Shown: positions 23,300 to 36,429 of the stretch, in pieces
Position numbering within the stretch: the stretch's first letter is position 1
How the letters are laid out: each line of letters starts with the position of its first letter
Assembly (NCBI GenBank): GCA_021904315.1
Contig: CM038926.1
Location: 3,396,390-3,460,389 of the forward strand
Length of the DNA: 64,000 nt
Source of the DNA: Sphagnum magellanicum
Lineage: Eukaryota; Streptophyta; Sphagnopsida; Sphagnales; Sphagnaceae
Direction of reading: 5' to 3'
Notes under the pieces: generated by a model
Databases searched by the model: none
What the model saw: only the letters and a program-made list of their open reading frames with translations
What the model was told of the DNA's origin: nothing
Translations under genes and position numbers: made by a program

Positions 23300-25930
23300 C
23301 AATGTTATTGCCTTTCCCCGAACCGTTCATATGTGTCACTTTTCCACATTCTAATCTCATACAATTGCTCATTGGGCAAGTATGGGTCTTATGATGTCTG
23401 ACCTTTTCTCACAGTCTCTACCATTACCCATTAAAGCTTCAAGCAAAGATGAAATGCACACTTCATTAAATGAGCATAACTTGTTGTAGATCAATGCCTC
23501 CAAACAACCACTTGAACATCTTGCTCCCACCCTAAACATATGCATCTAATTAATGCACTTGCGACCAAGTTTTCTTGCATGTTGATGCACACATGCAACC
23601 TTAAAATTTAAACAACCCTTGTCAAATTACATTGTTCGATTTCCAAAATGCTTTGGAATATAATGAAAACTTGAATATAAGGGTTGGTGAAAGGTTATGA
23701 CTTGAAAGCTTGTTGAAGTTTGTCAAAGGTGCAGAACATGGTGGCAATTCCAAAGTGATTAGTCGATGCCAATGTAGAGAAAGAAACCAAGGCCATGAGT
23801 TCTATACAATGGTGGATGTGAAAACATGTTCTACAACATCTACAACAAAAAACACAAAAACTTCAAGATGCAAAGAAAGAAGAGGTGATTGTTTTCATCA
23901 TGCTCAATGCAAAATCGAAGGCAAGAGGTGATCGTAAGTGATGTCACACCAAAATTCTAATGTCATTTAGTCAACTAGACATGGTTATTACTAGAAAAAA
24001 TTTCCCATTGATTCCTAAGGAAAAAATTCCATATGATCTAAAGTGGAATTAAAGGTTTCTATTTCTAGCATGTGTACACAAAAATAATTCAAGAACCTCT
24101 TTTTTTTAGTATGCTAGGGACTCTTGAAAAAACCACATGTTTTAACCTATTCAAGAGTCCATAATTACAATGTCATTTTGTAAAAAACTTTAAACTTAAT
24201 TTCTTTAATATGTTATCTATCTAAAATCAATTCCTTAACAAACATATCTCAAATTATAGGACCATGGCAAAAGTCCTTTTAAAAGTTGCTACCAAGATTA
24301 TAGTCTATAGTTTTCAACTTTGAAAGTTCATAACTCTAACACTTTTTGTAATTATGCAAATATAAAATGTGGAACAAATACTTAATCAAGTTAATATTTT
24401 CAAAATAAGTCCATAAATGGAAATCTTAAATTTATCCTACCCCATATGGTCATTACAATGACAACCACTTTACAAAAATTGTTAAAAAGTCCAAAAATTG
24501 GTCCACCTATTCATGCATTTACCCTACTATGTTAATAAAAAAACTACAATGAACTTTAAATTCATGGGTGTATGTAGGAAATTTTCATGTGAGCAAGGAG
24601 CCCCCTTTTAAGCCCATTCTTTTGGATTTTGGCCTCACTAAGAGCTTGTCATTTTCCAAAAAATAAGCACTTGCAAAAATGTTTCTTTCCTACATAGAAG
24701 TATTTGGACTTATTTTCTTGAATTTTTGATAATGTGAGTTTTTTCACCTAAGATAATTGAAGTGGGATATTTTAGTGGGTTGGTAATGTTGGCTAAATTT
24801 ATTTTGTGCAGGGTGATTATTTTGCAACATAATCACCTTGTTAGCACTTTTGTCATCATTTGCTAAATTAAGGTTGAAGCTTCGGATGGATATGTCAGAG
24901 GATGCTATGGCGATTATGAATTTCTTCTTTCATCATTCCATTCTAGGGAAGGAGTCCCTGGTATGTTTGTTTTTCTGAAGTTTTACCTAGAGTAGGTAAC
25001 AGAAAGTTCTTTATATTTTCATGTCTATGACAAGGTTCTTTGATGAAATGTCACTTGTAAATTCCCTTTGATCCATTAACCACTTGAAAGCTAGGAGCTA
25101 AGGTGCCCATAATCAAGTTGTGACAATGATGTATAAAGATTATTAGTCTTGCTTTTGGCAAATACCAAAACAAAATTTTAATGAAGCATGAACAAAATGT
25201 TGCAAAAATGAAAAGAACTTTTGGATTAGAAGACATCAACGTTCTTCAACTTCATTGTCTTTCTTAAATTAGGACTACTCCAAAAAATAGACATACACAT
25301 CTCAACAAATTTCATTGGTGTTTCATTTGCATCTAAGCACATGGAGACGTGAGTTTGGAAAAAATGTGTGAAACTAGCCAATTTTTTGGAGTTTACCTTT
25401 TGTAAGGTCCTTAAGACTTGACCATAATTTATTGTCCGACAAACAATTAATCATTTGATACAAACCTTTGGCTACAAAATCAAATCTATTTTGGTCACAT
25501 TCTTTTGGTTTATAACTAAAGGAGGCCTGTAAGATTACATAATTTGGTCAAAATTGCTGTAATAATTTCAAAGATGAGTGGGCTTCTTGTTTTAGTTTAT
25601 GAATATAGGTTGTAGGAAGATATGGATAAGTGGAGTTGGAAAGAGATGAACATAGGAAACAATTTCAGGACAAGTAAAAAAAGGAAGAGAATGGGTCAAG
25701 TCTTCACAAAAATCTAGTTCATTGCTCAACCCACACTCTAGATTTCAATTGTCTGATGACCTTCACATGTTTGTTGAGCTGCATTTTATTGTCCTCTAAA
25801 GTTTTTATCTCAAAGTTCTATTTCTTTTTACTTTTTGTTTTCTTTCTTTTTTATTGTTTTGGGTTTTTTTTGTCTTACATTTTCCCCTTTCTATAGTCCT
25901 CTTTCTTCTTAAGGCCTCTTGATCTTCTTT
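23300..25930. other. Spacer with scattered exon-like fragments, nothing assigned
   Basis: The only coding-looking patch is near 24.87-24.97 kb on the plus strand (LRLRMDMSEDAMAIMNFFF style). It is preceded by a TTTGTGCAG acceptor-like site, but I do not recognise it. The remainder is A+T-rich with no repeat structure that I could define. Confidence 0.3.
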
Positions 25931-25939
25931 ATCTTCTTT

Positions 25940-26110
25940 GTTGAACTAACCAACATCATGGCTAAGTTTTCTTGCTATTGCTAGTCTTGTGACATAAACT
26001 CAGTTTGATGGTTAGTGTTTGATTCATTGTTATGGTAGTTGGTCACTGCCATACATGTTGTTATTGGCGGTCTAGGAACATGCATATGACCATTGTTGTT
26101 GTTCAAACCA
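25940..26110 (+). repeat. Dispersed repeat shared with 43.50-43.69 kb
   Basis: AAACTCAGTTTG followed by GGTTAGTG, TGGTAGTTGGTCACTGCC, TACATGTTGTTATTGGCGG and CTAGGAACATG matches, with substitutions, a block near 43.55-43.68 kb. The two are diverged copies of one interspersed sequence of unknown class. Confidence 0.6.
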
Positions 26111-26119
26111 CTCTTGCTA

Positions 26120-28800
26120 TTGTTTATTATGTCTTGTGGTCTTGTTTTCACTTTTCGTTAGGGAGGGGTTTCTTTTTCATGCTTGCCGATTGTTGCCAGT
26201 TTGTTATCCAATTTGAAATATTCATAGCTTTGTCAATTCTTTTTAGGTTAATTTAAATTGTTTTCATGAATATATTTGGTGAATTCAATTGTAGTAAGAT
26301 AACAAATTGTGTATTAATCCTCATTGTTAGTATTCAAGTCACTGAAATGCATTAGGTTTCCCATTTGATGCCATTTATCGAATTGAAGACTAGAGTGCAA
26401 TGATTGGTGCAATTATTTTTATTTGTTGCCTTCAATTTTATGGAGTATTAATAATCAATGTTCAATTGGAGGTCTCCATGGTCTTTAAAAAAATGGATTA
26501 TCAATTAGTTTGTGTAATGTGTAGATTATACATCAAGGTGCTCCTAGTTTTTTAATCAACACTACAAATATTATTGGAATGTTGGTAAAGTTGCACTTGA
26601 AGGTTGTCACATTGATTCATCAAATGGAATTTTTGGTGGAATTAGTCTTATCCAGGTCATTAAGAGAGGACACGATCTACGTGCAGAGAGTCAATCCGAT
26701 CCCTCATATGTGTGGATGCACGTGGTGGCTTGCATCATCAAGTAAGGATGAGACTGTTTCAACATCTAAGTCAATACGGAATATGGCATGTGGTCTATGT
26801 GCTACATTCACTCTAACAACATTAGTAACATCTTTTGCTACCAAAAACTCATCGGTACTGCATTTACTTTTGTATTTTGTCATATTTCTTTTCCCATCCA
26901 GGTTTATAGTTTTGGGATACAATGGGCATTACACAAAATTCTACTGCAAACATGTGAAAATATACTTAGGCAAGTATCTTGCCTCCATGGAATAGTTATA
27001 TGCATCTATAGGTCATTATGTGTTTTTAGCATGACTTGATATCAAAGCATTGAGCATGGGTGGGTTGTGCATAAGTGAGGTTACCTCCATTGTCCAACGA
27101 CCCATTTAGATGTGAAAAAGGCATTTATAGGAAACACTGTTGGGCAAGCAAATGGAGTTGCCAGCACTCTTATTGATCTCTAGTTTTATGACTTATTAAA
27201 TGATACAAAAAACCTAAAGGGCAAAAGTTTGATAGTAACATTGATGGTAAATGCCAAGTTTGATGGTGTTGAGTTGACTATGGTTGTCATGTCTAAGGCT
27301 TATGCTATGAATGTGAGTTTCAAAGGTAGGCATATCATAGTCTAGGCAATGAATCTGATCTAAAACTTCTTTTTTTTTTCAAATTTCAGCTAAATTATGC
27401 ATAATTTACATGTTGTTAACATGAGAATGATTTTGTATTAGACCCATGATTGTAATATATGGTGAATGAAATTGGCACCAAAAACATTTGTCCTTGTTCC
27501 ACACAATGAATTGTCAAATACCATAGATAGGATCAACTTGATGTTTATAGATATGATTTGAAGGAACAAGATGACCTATAATGAATGTATTGCAACTCCA
27601 CATTGACAATCTTACATGATGCAGTCCCATGCTCAATGAGTAGCATCCCAATGTCTTTTATTTAATGATGATATAATGATTCCACTAGACTAGGTTGTGT
27701 TTCTAATTGGATGAAGAGTTGTCCACCCTAAAGCCCAACATTTGTGGTGCAATGGTTGGAAAGTTTGACTTTGAAAATAAGACAAATTAATGGTATTATG
27801 TGTAAGGGCTACTTATGGGCTGATTTTGGCGTGTGAATAGGCACAAACTTTACAGATGTAATTGTGGACATGTGAGTTATACTAAGAGTTTGTTTGATTC
27901 ATGGACCACCTAAGCACGTCAAATAAGAAGGCATGTTACTTTTCTATTCATTGATAAGGTGATCCATGTTTCAGAAAGTACCAATTTAAAGAATACCCTT
28001 CATGTTATCTATCATGACATTTAGAAGTCCTTTCCTATTGGAAACAAATAGTAGGTATTCAAAGGTAAAATCTTGTTTGTTGTTTTGCCTTTGTTCTTTA
28101 TGGAAATTGTGGGAAATTTGTTCATAAAATATGAGGAATTTCTTAGTGTAATTATAGGGCACCTTATATCTTTCAATATTCCCTAGAAAAGACAAGGAAT
28201 CTTATAAGTATACATGTATAAGTGTAACACCCCTCCCACTCTCAAGAATAGGCATAAAATCACTCCTCTTTTATAGGAATGATATGGATTAAGGAGCAAA
28301 TTCTCATGTTGCAATGGACTCAAGTCTTTCAAAGTAAACCCATATGGGCTATGTGCCACCTGCATGCGGTTGAGATGCTTATGGAGCTCCAGTAGTGAGG
28401 GAGGTGGTGGCATATGTAAGAGAAGGTTTTGTTCAAGAATCCCAAGGGTTTCCTCCTTCTCCTCCTCCTCATCACCATCACATAGACATAAGCACCTATC
28501 CTCATGATGCTAATCCTTAAGATGGTTTGCAAGGATGGATAGGTTTTCCATACAGACAATAGTTTGATGAGAGATAACATAAGTAACAACAAGAAACAAA
28601 AAGGCATAGATTGGCAGCATGAATCACAAGGGAGTGAACAACCAACTAAAGCTCCAAAAGAAGACATTGACCCCAGTAGTAATTATCATGTTGTCACCAT
28701 GATTATGCCTTTTTCATTTGGAGGAGTGGTTGGGTTCCTAGGTATAGTATTAAGGAGCCAAATGGTTGGAGCATAAGGTTAAGCAAGGAGCATGGAGGAA
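26120..28800. other. Spacer, nothing recognised
   Basis: Several short open frames on both strands lack motifs. A TGTAACACCCC string at 28223 and a TGATATCAAAGC string near 27030 resemble an LTR start and a primer site. Neither is supported by other features. Confidence 0.3.
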
Positions 28801-28879
28801 GGAGAATGTGGAGGCAATAATGGAAGAGGTGTGGGGATTGGAAAGGAAGAAGATGATGATGATGAAGGAGATGGAAAGG

Positions 28880-29250
28880 AGTGATCTAAGAAAGAGGGGA
28901 GTGCAAAGAAGAAGAGAGTAAAAATGTGGCAAGATCTAAAAATGGATGCACTAATGAGGTCTTACCAAGAGGTTCACATGAAGTTGACAACATCAGGGAA
29001 GAAAGAGAAATAGGTCTTCAAGTCAACAACAAATTAGTGGAAGGAAGTTTAGACCTTGCAATGTGGGTATAGACCGATAGCCAAAGGAGATTGAATGTAA
29101 GTGGTCCAATCTCTCCATTGCCTTTAAGTAAATTGCTAACCAGAATAAGAAGGTTGGGCACCCTAACTATTGGGAATTGGATGAGACTTTAAAGAAAAAG
29201 AAGATATACCAAGGCCAAATAATTACCTACTACATTTTGTGTTCAATTCT
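28880..29250 (+). pseudogene. Trihelix / Myb-SANT-like DNA-binding domain relic
   Basis: The clearest part (about 29.09-29.21 kb) reads IECKWSNLSIAFK, then NKKVGHPNYWELDETLKKKK. This is the second and third helix region of plant trihelix or Myb/SANT-like domains, with the C-K-W core and the Y-W-E-L-D motif. An upstream stretch rich in Lys/Arg/Glu would be the first helix. Such domains occur in transcription factors and in the accessory protein of Harbinger transposons. An in-frame stop and the lack of a long frame mark it as dead. No nuclease partner was found nearby. Confidence 0.5.
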
Positions 29251-29259
29251 TTAATCCCA

Positions 29260-32200
29260 TGGCAGAATTTCTTAGTGATTAGGTTGGAACTCAGTATAAT
29301 CGCTCATTTGTTTTCTCTCACATGACCTTGCTAGGGATGCCTTATGTTGTCAATTGTACATGTATGTGAAAGGTATTATTAGACTAGAAGTAGAGATCCC
29401 CTTAATTCTTAGCCTTGCACTTTATGTGATGGACATGCAAAACAAGATCAGAGGCACCTTTCTTCTACTATGCTCCAAATTCAATTTAAACATTATATGC
29501 ACCGAAAGTGGAACTTGAAGGCTTTCAAAGTCTAGATGTTTTGTAATCACATAATGCTAGAGTGTCTATAATGGTCCATGTTGATGGGTGGTTGGAACTC
29601 ATGCATGTCCTTCCCTCTTAAGGTTTTGTGAACCAAGGGTTCATTGATGAAGGGGTGGATTAAAAAACTTTCATAAAATGTAGAAGTATTTTTATTCCTA
29701 TAGAGGTGCAGGCATTCACAGAAAGGGGCTAAACAACCCAATATTCATTTTGTTAATGCCAAATTTGAAGGCTATGGTGTTGAGCATATAAGGATTTGCA
29801 AGTGGTTCAGGGGTGGTAGAGGTAACCTTGCCCATGGATGAACTTAATGTTCACACTATACCACCGATTGACAACTATCAGTATGTCATGCTATTTACAT
29901 ACCTAGGTTGCATTTATTTTATTTGTCCATTGCGTTAGATCTTAAGCCATCAATGTTTGCTTGGTTTGTATTATATTCTATAGACATCCTTTTGATTATT
30001 GAACTTGGGTGCTTAGATTTACTATAAATTGTAATATCCATATTCACCAAACTTGGCTTGTAGGAAACACATGCAAGTGGTGCTAGTATCAACAAGTAGT
30101 TTCAATCCACCAACTCACATGCGTCTATGCATGTTTGGTCTGTCATTTCTCCCATTCTCTCACCCCTACTTTCCCTTCTTGCCACTTAATTTCTGTTGTG
30201 AAGTGTGCTCATGTTAGAGAGTCATGTAGTTTTCAACAGGCTTCCATATTGAAGTTGTTGAGACCTCCAATAATCTTGCCATCCACTTGTTGTCGTCCAA
30301 GATAGACATAACTAGGTGCACATACTTGCTAAATGTAAATCTTTTGGGACCTTTGCCTTTGCATATTTCTTTCTTTCTTGGTCATGAATACTAGGTATAT
30401 ATAATATTCATTTTTTTATCCATATTAAAACTTGGATGGTGTAGAGTTGGTAGAAAATGCCCTACTAAGTGAAGGATATGATGTGTTGGGATGCTACATG
30501 TCACATGTTGGTGATGCTTATAACAAAAAGGTGTTTCCCCTTTCCTTGACATTATTTCAGATAATGTAGTTGTCTAGTGCTAAAAATTGAGTGTGGCCCT
30601 TGTGGGATAATATAGTTCACTACGCATTTGCTTGTTTATGTTGTGGTTTGTGGTACGATCTAAGGTAGAAGGGAAAGGCATACACACAAAGTTACCAATT
30701 GTTGTGAAGGTGTCATATCCTTTAGCTAGTGTCCATGGAAGCCTCTTTGTTGCAAAAATATGTGGGAACCAATCGACCAAACATTCATTTCCATGACAAT
30801 AAACAAATTATGAACTATATCAAGTTACACTCCCACATAAGACCACCAAATTGTAGGTGCATAGAAGATGCTCCCTTATCAATGAACATAGGTGCATGGA
30901 TTGAGAGTACTGTCCTTGCCATAATGGAGCAAAGATGAAGTTTACTCTTAAACATGGGAAATCATGAAATGACATGTATTAATATAACATGCCTCCCTCA
31001 CAATTTCTTTTTTTCTTTATCTACTTTGGCAACAACTTGAAATGCCCTTGTTGTCATCTCAAATCCCAAAACATATCTTGTCAACTAACAACACCATTAG
31101 AGTCTTGTCACACAAATGTATGGAAATGGGGTGAGTTCACAATAAAAGGATTGCTTGCACGTGTAACCAGTGCTAAAAAATACATGTCTTTTGATTCAAT
31201 TTTTTAGAGACTTTTGAAGTATTCAAAAATTTTACAAGATCTTGGGTATTATAGAATTGTTTATAACATGTAAAAATTTCAATAAAGTCCAACAATTTTG
31301 TAGGGTCCAAAAGCACTCATTTAGCAGTGTAACTAGTCCTAACACTCTTGAAATGGATTAAAATATGTCCAAAAATTTGATATCAAAGTGTGTTTTGGAG
31401 TGTTACAACACATGAAATTTGATATTATTTCATAATAATTGAAATCCCTGGACATATTGTACATAAATACATGGTCATTAATTTTATGCACATTTATCAT
31501 AATCAATGTAGCAATGGAAATCTTCAAATTAATCTGATATTTCATTTTGAATAATTATTGTAAAATATTACATTGTGAATGCACAATAATATTTCCATGA
31601 TCCATGCATCATTACTTGTTTTAAAAATGTGTGAACAATGCTATGGATTATTATTTAAAGTAAGAGATTTGATAGAATTAACTTTTGGTTACATTTAAAA
31701 TAGAAATGGAAGATGAAGTGAAGTATACAAAGATGAAAAAGATATATATGTTAAGTTATTATTAGGGTTCATAACAATGGTGGAGATGATAAAATGATAA
31801 AATGCATGCATCGCAACCATTCAACCACGTGTGTTCGAAAATGTGTAGTTTTCATTGCACCTTGCATAAAAAATTGAACCCTAAAAGGTTGAAGCTCAAG
31901 CAGGAAGGTGAAGCTCACCTTGTTGCTTGAGTGGGAAACACAATTTCCTTATATCGTTATTACATAAGCTATTGGAACAACATCACAATTGTTGCACGGA
32001 GTTTCTACTAGGGATCGAAATGGACTCACGTTTTTTGCGTGAAGGATTTGCAAAGGAATCACATTCTAGTATCGAGTTTTATATATTACATCATGAGCCA
32101 CCTTAAAAAATTATTGCAAGGGTATCCTTTTTGTTGAACTATCGGAGTTATATAAATAGGGTTTTAACCATGGATCACGAAGCTTGGCTAGGGGGCTTAC

Positions 32201-33060
32201 AAAAAGAGAGGAAGCTTGAATCGACAAAAGTGTTTGGGAAACTATCAAATGTATAATCACTTCTCTAGAATAACAAGATTTTGATTCTAATAATGGCCTT
32301 TTTTACACACCACCTAGTAATCCTTCAGAGCCCATTTTTGAAGAGCTTGAAACACATTTGAGGGTTGATCAGGGCAAAAGGTGAACATGTACACTATTTG
32401 ATTATCATATAAGGATTTATGATTATATCATGAATCTTGAGCTAGCAAAATGGCATGCTCCACCTTGAACAATCTTGAAATAGGTTAATTTGCGTGTTCA
32501 ACATGGATGCACCCAACAAATTGAAAAGAAGTTTTACAAATTGTCACCTATTCAGATGCCATTTGGTAATGAATCCTTTGCTTCAACAACAAGCTTGAGG
32601 GATTTGTGGGTTTTTCGTGCATGCATGTATTTCATTGTTAATTTTTTCTTCCAAATCATGCTTTGAAATTCTTTGTTGATTTAGGTTAGACAAGTTTGGC
32701 CCCAAATTGTTTCATTCCAAAATTTTGTGCATGTTTATCTGTTGAAAAAAATATAGGGTATTTCAAATGCTTTTATTGTTCCTTTGGTTTTGGTGTGCTT
32801 AACCTTACAAAAATTTTAGTTATGTTCATATGGATTGTTTTGGTTGTTCAATCTATATTTCATTACATTGGATTCCATGGATCAAACACTAAAAGGTTCA
32901 AGTTTTATTTTGATTTGAAGCTTAGTATGTATCTCCTCTTATTGTAGTGATTTAAGTTTGTTTTATATCACATCTAGGTTGGATGCTACCTTTTGTTATA
33001 AATATATGAAAATAAAATATAAAGGTGGAGAAATTAATAAAAAAACAAAGGCTTGCACCC
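29260..33060. other. Spacer with a TATA-like promoter segment, no gene assigned
   Basis: Around 32150 the sequence TTATATAAATAGGGTTTT resembles a strong plant TATA box. It is followed by coding-looking but interrupted text near 32.30-32.60 kb (YTPPSNPSEPIFEELETHL, LELAKWHAPP, KLSPIQMPFGNESFAS), which I do not recognise. This could be the promoter and first exon of a decayed gene or the leader of an element. The rest is plain A+T-rich sequence. Confidence 0.3.
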
Positions 33061-33064
33061 GATT

Positions 33065-33380
33065 TTGTGAAGGGCAGACCTTCTAAAAAGGTTATGTCCA
33101 TGAGTGAACCAAGATTCTCTCATGTCACGTCTATTTGTAGTTCTTGATTTAGGCCTAAGTTTTAATTTCAAGTGTCTAATATTTTTCTATTTGCTCATTG
33201 TCATTTTGTATTGAAGCATTCTTGTTTTACAAACCCTATAATAAGGTTGTATCTATGATTGAACCAAGATTCTCTTATGATATGTCTATTGGAGTTTTTG
33301 ATTTAGGTTTCGGTTTAAGTTTTAAATGTCTAATGTTTTTGAATTTGTTCACTACCACTGGCATTGAAACATTTTTCTTA
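33065..33380. repeat. ~155-bp tandem duplication
   Basis: GGTTATGTCCATGAGTGAAC at 33090 recurs as GGTTGTATCTATGATTGAAC at 33245. Both are followed by CAAGATTCTCT and later TTGATTTAGG and AAGTGTCTAAT or AAATGTCTAATG. Two diverged copies lie in direct orientation. Confidence 0.75.
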
Positions 33381-34029
33381 TTGTGTAGCTAGTAAGCTTT
33401 GTTGTTTTTATAAATAGTCCATGTTTGTTCACATGTTGAAATTATATTTCAACCCATTTAATGCCAATATGGCCAACCACAACACTTTTGGATGCGCAGA
33501 AAGAATCAATTGTGAATCATGGATTATAATACCATAAATTGTTAAACTTTAGTTCCATAGTTTTCCTTAGTATTAATGATTTGAATCTTGATAAACCTCC
33601 AAGTAATAATTATTAAGAGTTGAATTAGCCTTTGCATATTTTAGCATAGAAGACTCTTTTAATTAAATTGATGCAAGGCTTAGTTAATTTTAGGACCTAG
33701 TAAACCTTTTTAAGTGCATTATCCTTTTATGTTGTAGAAAAAGGAAAGGGGATGTAGAATTAGATGTGATTTATTGATATATTGGGAATACAAGCCCATG
33801 ATTAACAATAACATTTTGCCATGACAATATTAAATTAGTTTGTAGAATAATCTTCAGGCACGAATGATGTACTTGAAAGATTTCAAGGATGCAGTCCTAA
33901 TAAGTCTTTATTTAGTCTTCACTTTTATCAAACTCTTAAATAGAATCAAAATCAAACTTCAGTATTAACATTTCCACCTGAATGGCCTCAGGTGAATTAC
34001 AACTTAGTAAACAACTTTAAGGGGATAGA

Positions 34030-34442
34030 TCACAATTGCAAAAACTTTAGAACGCAACAAATGGTGCGAGCTAGGTATTCGACTCGATGCTCCATGGAAA
34101 GGGGATTGATTAGGCCTCGCAACCAACGATAATGGCCATCACAGGGAACCCAAGTTCGACAATGAAGACGAACATTGTCATCTTCACATTGACATTCTTC
34201 AAACCTTTCTAGTGCGGCTCCACAAGCAGGAACAAATTTTAAATAGATTGCTAAGGCATGTGGGTTAGGAGATAATCGACGATCCCATGTTAGTAATCGA
34301 CTTGAGTGCGCACCATTCTTCTAGACAGTTCTTCTTCGCGCGACCGTTGAGAGACATTCATTTCAAGCGGTGTTTCTTTAAGCTCTTTTTTTTCTATCAG
34401 TGAAACTGGAGGATTCGAGGGTGTAGCGACATCATCTGCCAT
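34030..34442 (-). pseudogene. Unrecognised ~140-residue protein family, copy 1
   Basis: On the minus strand it starts MADDVATPSNPPVSL and, after a small frame change, reads RLLTWDRRLSPNPHALAIYL, ALERFEECQCEDDNV, DGHYRWLRGLINPL and VEYLARTICCVLKFLQL then stop. It aligns almost without gaps with the copy at 61452-61874: M-A...A-T...P, L-x-x-W-x-x-x-x-S-P-N, L-E-x-x-x-E, H-Y-x-W-L-R, Y-L-x-R-T-I, L-x-F-L-Q-L-stop. The locus is 10 bp shorter than the other copy, which accounts for the frame change. AAACCCTAA, a plant telo-box, lies upstream at 34617-34625. I do not recognise the family. Composition is richer in G+C than the flanks. Confidence 0.7.
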
Positions 34443-34449
34443 GACTAAA

Positions 34450-35320
34450 TTCTCACCTGCATCAACAAAAACCAAGAGGGTAACAGAAACAATGGGGTAC
34501 TTGCATTCAGAAGGGGTTGAAGCTTTTTTATTTAACAAATTAAGGTAGGCATAAGGTGTGGGAGTGACGACAGAACCTCATGAAAACTTGAACATCCTAG
34601 ATCTAATGGATTCATCAAACCCTAATTTTGACGGTGCATCTAGAAGTATGTGGGGGTTTTTGGTGATGCAAATTTTAATTCTAATTTACTATGTACTACA
34701 TAGTTAATTAGTGCATGGAAAAAAAAAAGTAGGGGATATCAAAAGAGTAAATGGCATGTGGAGATGTTATTTCAAACATTGAATTGATTTAGTCAAGTAA
34801 GGACTCAAGGATGTTTACTTATTACTACTGATAAATTATCCTAATAGTTAGTTACTTGAAATAATTAGGATGAAGAAATAGGATGTGAGGGTCAATGGAC
34901 GGAAAGGATAAGGATCAAGCTCAAAAACCTTGTCAAGATATCCAAGATAAGGGGAAGGATGAGTTCTCCAAAACCATTAGTCATGAGGATTGTCATCCTA
35001 TTTGATTAGAGGATGGAATATTTTTTTGTGTCTCATTGGGCCCAAGAATTCTCATCCTAAAATCAATTGGAAGGCAAATCATTTTTAATTCTCATTGGTT
35101 CTTGAAGGATGAGGAGGCCATTGATTGGAGGGAAGGATTTTGAAGCTTTCATTGGACAAGGGGAACAAGCTTAAGGAAAGGTCATGGAGGCTTACCAAGG
35201 GAGAGAGGAGTATCTTGTGTTGGGGAAGGGAAAAGGAAGAAAAGGAATGTGTGAGGAAAATATTAATTCTTATGTGTGGAAAGGTGTTGTTCATGAAAAA
35301 GATGTGTGCAAGAAATAAGC
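34450..35320. other. Upstream region of copy 1 and spacer
   Basis: It contains the telo-box at 34617-34625 (AAACCCTAA), common in plant 5' regions. Purine-rich DNA of no clear function follows, around 35.1-35.3 kb. The open frames there lack motifs. Confidence 0.4.
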
Positions 35321-35327
35321 ATGGAAG

Positions 35328-35906
35328 GATTTCCATGACAAAGCCTCTAGAGTTTTATTTCAAATAGTTGTTCCTCCCAAATCCATTGTTGGATTCGAGT
35401 CAAACTTAAAATAATTCTTGTTTAAGAGGTGTAGAAGGTTCTTTCCAAATTTCAGCATCATCGGTTTGGCTGTAAGGGAGCTACATTTCCTGGGAGTAGA
35501 CGGTGTTGTAGGGGAATTCATAAAATGATTTCCATGACAAAGCCTCTGGAGTTTTATTTCAAATAATTGTTCCTCTCAAATCCACCATTGGATTTGTGTC
35601 AAACTTAAAAGAGTTATTGTTTAGGAGGTGTAGAAGGTTCTGTCCAAATTTTAGAATCATTGATTTGGTTGCAGGGAGCGACACTTGCCGAGAGTAAAGG
35701 GTGTTATAAGGGAGTTCATGGAAGGATTTTCATGACAAAGCCTCTAGAGTTTTATTTTAAATAGTTCTTCCTCCCAAATCCACCGTTGGATTTGTGTCAA
35801 ACTTTAAAAAATTCTTGTTTAGGAGGTGTAGAAGGTTTTCTCCAAATTTCAGCATCATCGGGTTTGCTATAAGGGAGCGACACTTGCTGGAAGTACAGGG
35901 GGTTAA
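35328..35906. repeat. 198-bp tandem repeat, three copies
   Basis: Units start at 35328, 35527 and 35725 with GATTTCCATGACAAAGCCTC or a close variant. They run through GAGTTTTATTTCAAATAGTT, AGGTGTAGAAGGTTC and GGGAGCGACACTTGC-like blocks. The spacing is 199 and 198 bp. The unit joint CATGGAAGGATTTCCATG is itself a near palindrome. The unit length is close to one nucleosome repeat. Confidence 0.92.
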
Positions 35907-35966
35907 ATTTGTCTATTCTTTCTTCAATCTAAGCAAAATGATTTTTAGTCCCAAGGCTTAACTCTT

Positions 35967-35987
35967 GATCAAAAAAAAAAAAAAAAA
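35967..35987. repeat. Poly-A run after the 198-bp array
   Basis: About 18 consecutive A residues follow CTTGATC. It could mark the 3' tail of a retroposed sequence. No upstream A/B box or LINE frame was recognised, so it is only noted. Confidence 0.5.
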
Positions 35988-36429
35988 ACATAAAATTTTG
36001 TAACATGGCTCCTTTTTAGATTAGTTTTTAAAAAATCTAATGCATGTTAGATTAGGAGGTTGTATGTAGATGTTATGACGAATAGAACAAAAGGGGTTCA
36101 ACCATCAAGCGTGACATTGAATGAACATCGACATAATGCCCCTTCACATTCCATCATGGTGAATTATGATTCTCCCACAATGTCTTTGTATCTTCCAAGT
36201 GGATACAATGCATTAGATTCTTAGTGAACTTCATTGCATTACATTGAACCACCTTACTTGTTAGACTACAACTACATAGTAGTTTCATTTCCAAGTGGGT
36301 TTTGTGAGTGCATATCTTCATGTTGAAGTTGTGCAAGAATGCCTCACACCAACATAAATGAACATTGCATCCAATAACTATTTTTTAAATAACAAGTTCA
36401 AAGATGACAAACATATGAAAACACCAATG

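Noticed and set aside
26579-26995. 138-codon plus-strand frame
   Set aside because: There is no recognisable motif, and strong composition shifts and a competing frame in the overlapping region suggest chance openness or decayed transposon text.
27025-27045. TGATATCAAAGC as a degenerate primer-binding site
   Set aside because: It has two differences from TGGTATCAGAGC, and no LTR end lies immediately before it.
28223-28260. TGTAACACCCC as a start of another LTR
   Set aside because: There is no matching CA end, target duplication or second copy in the window.
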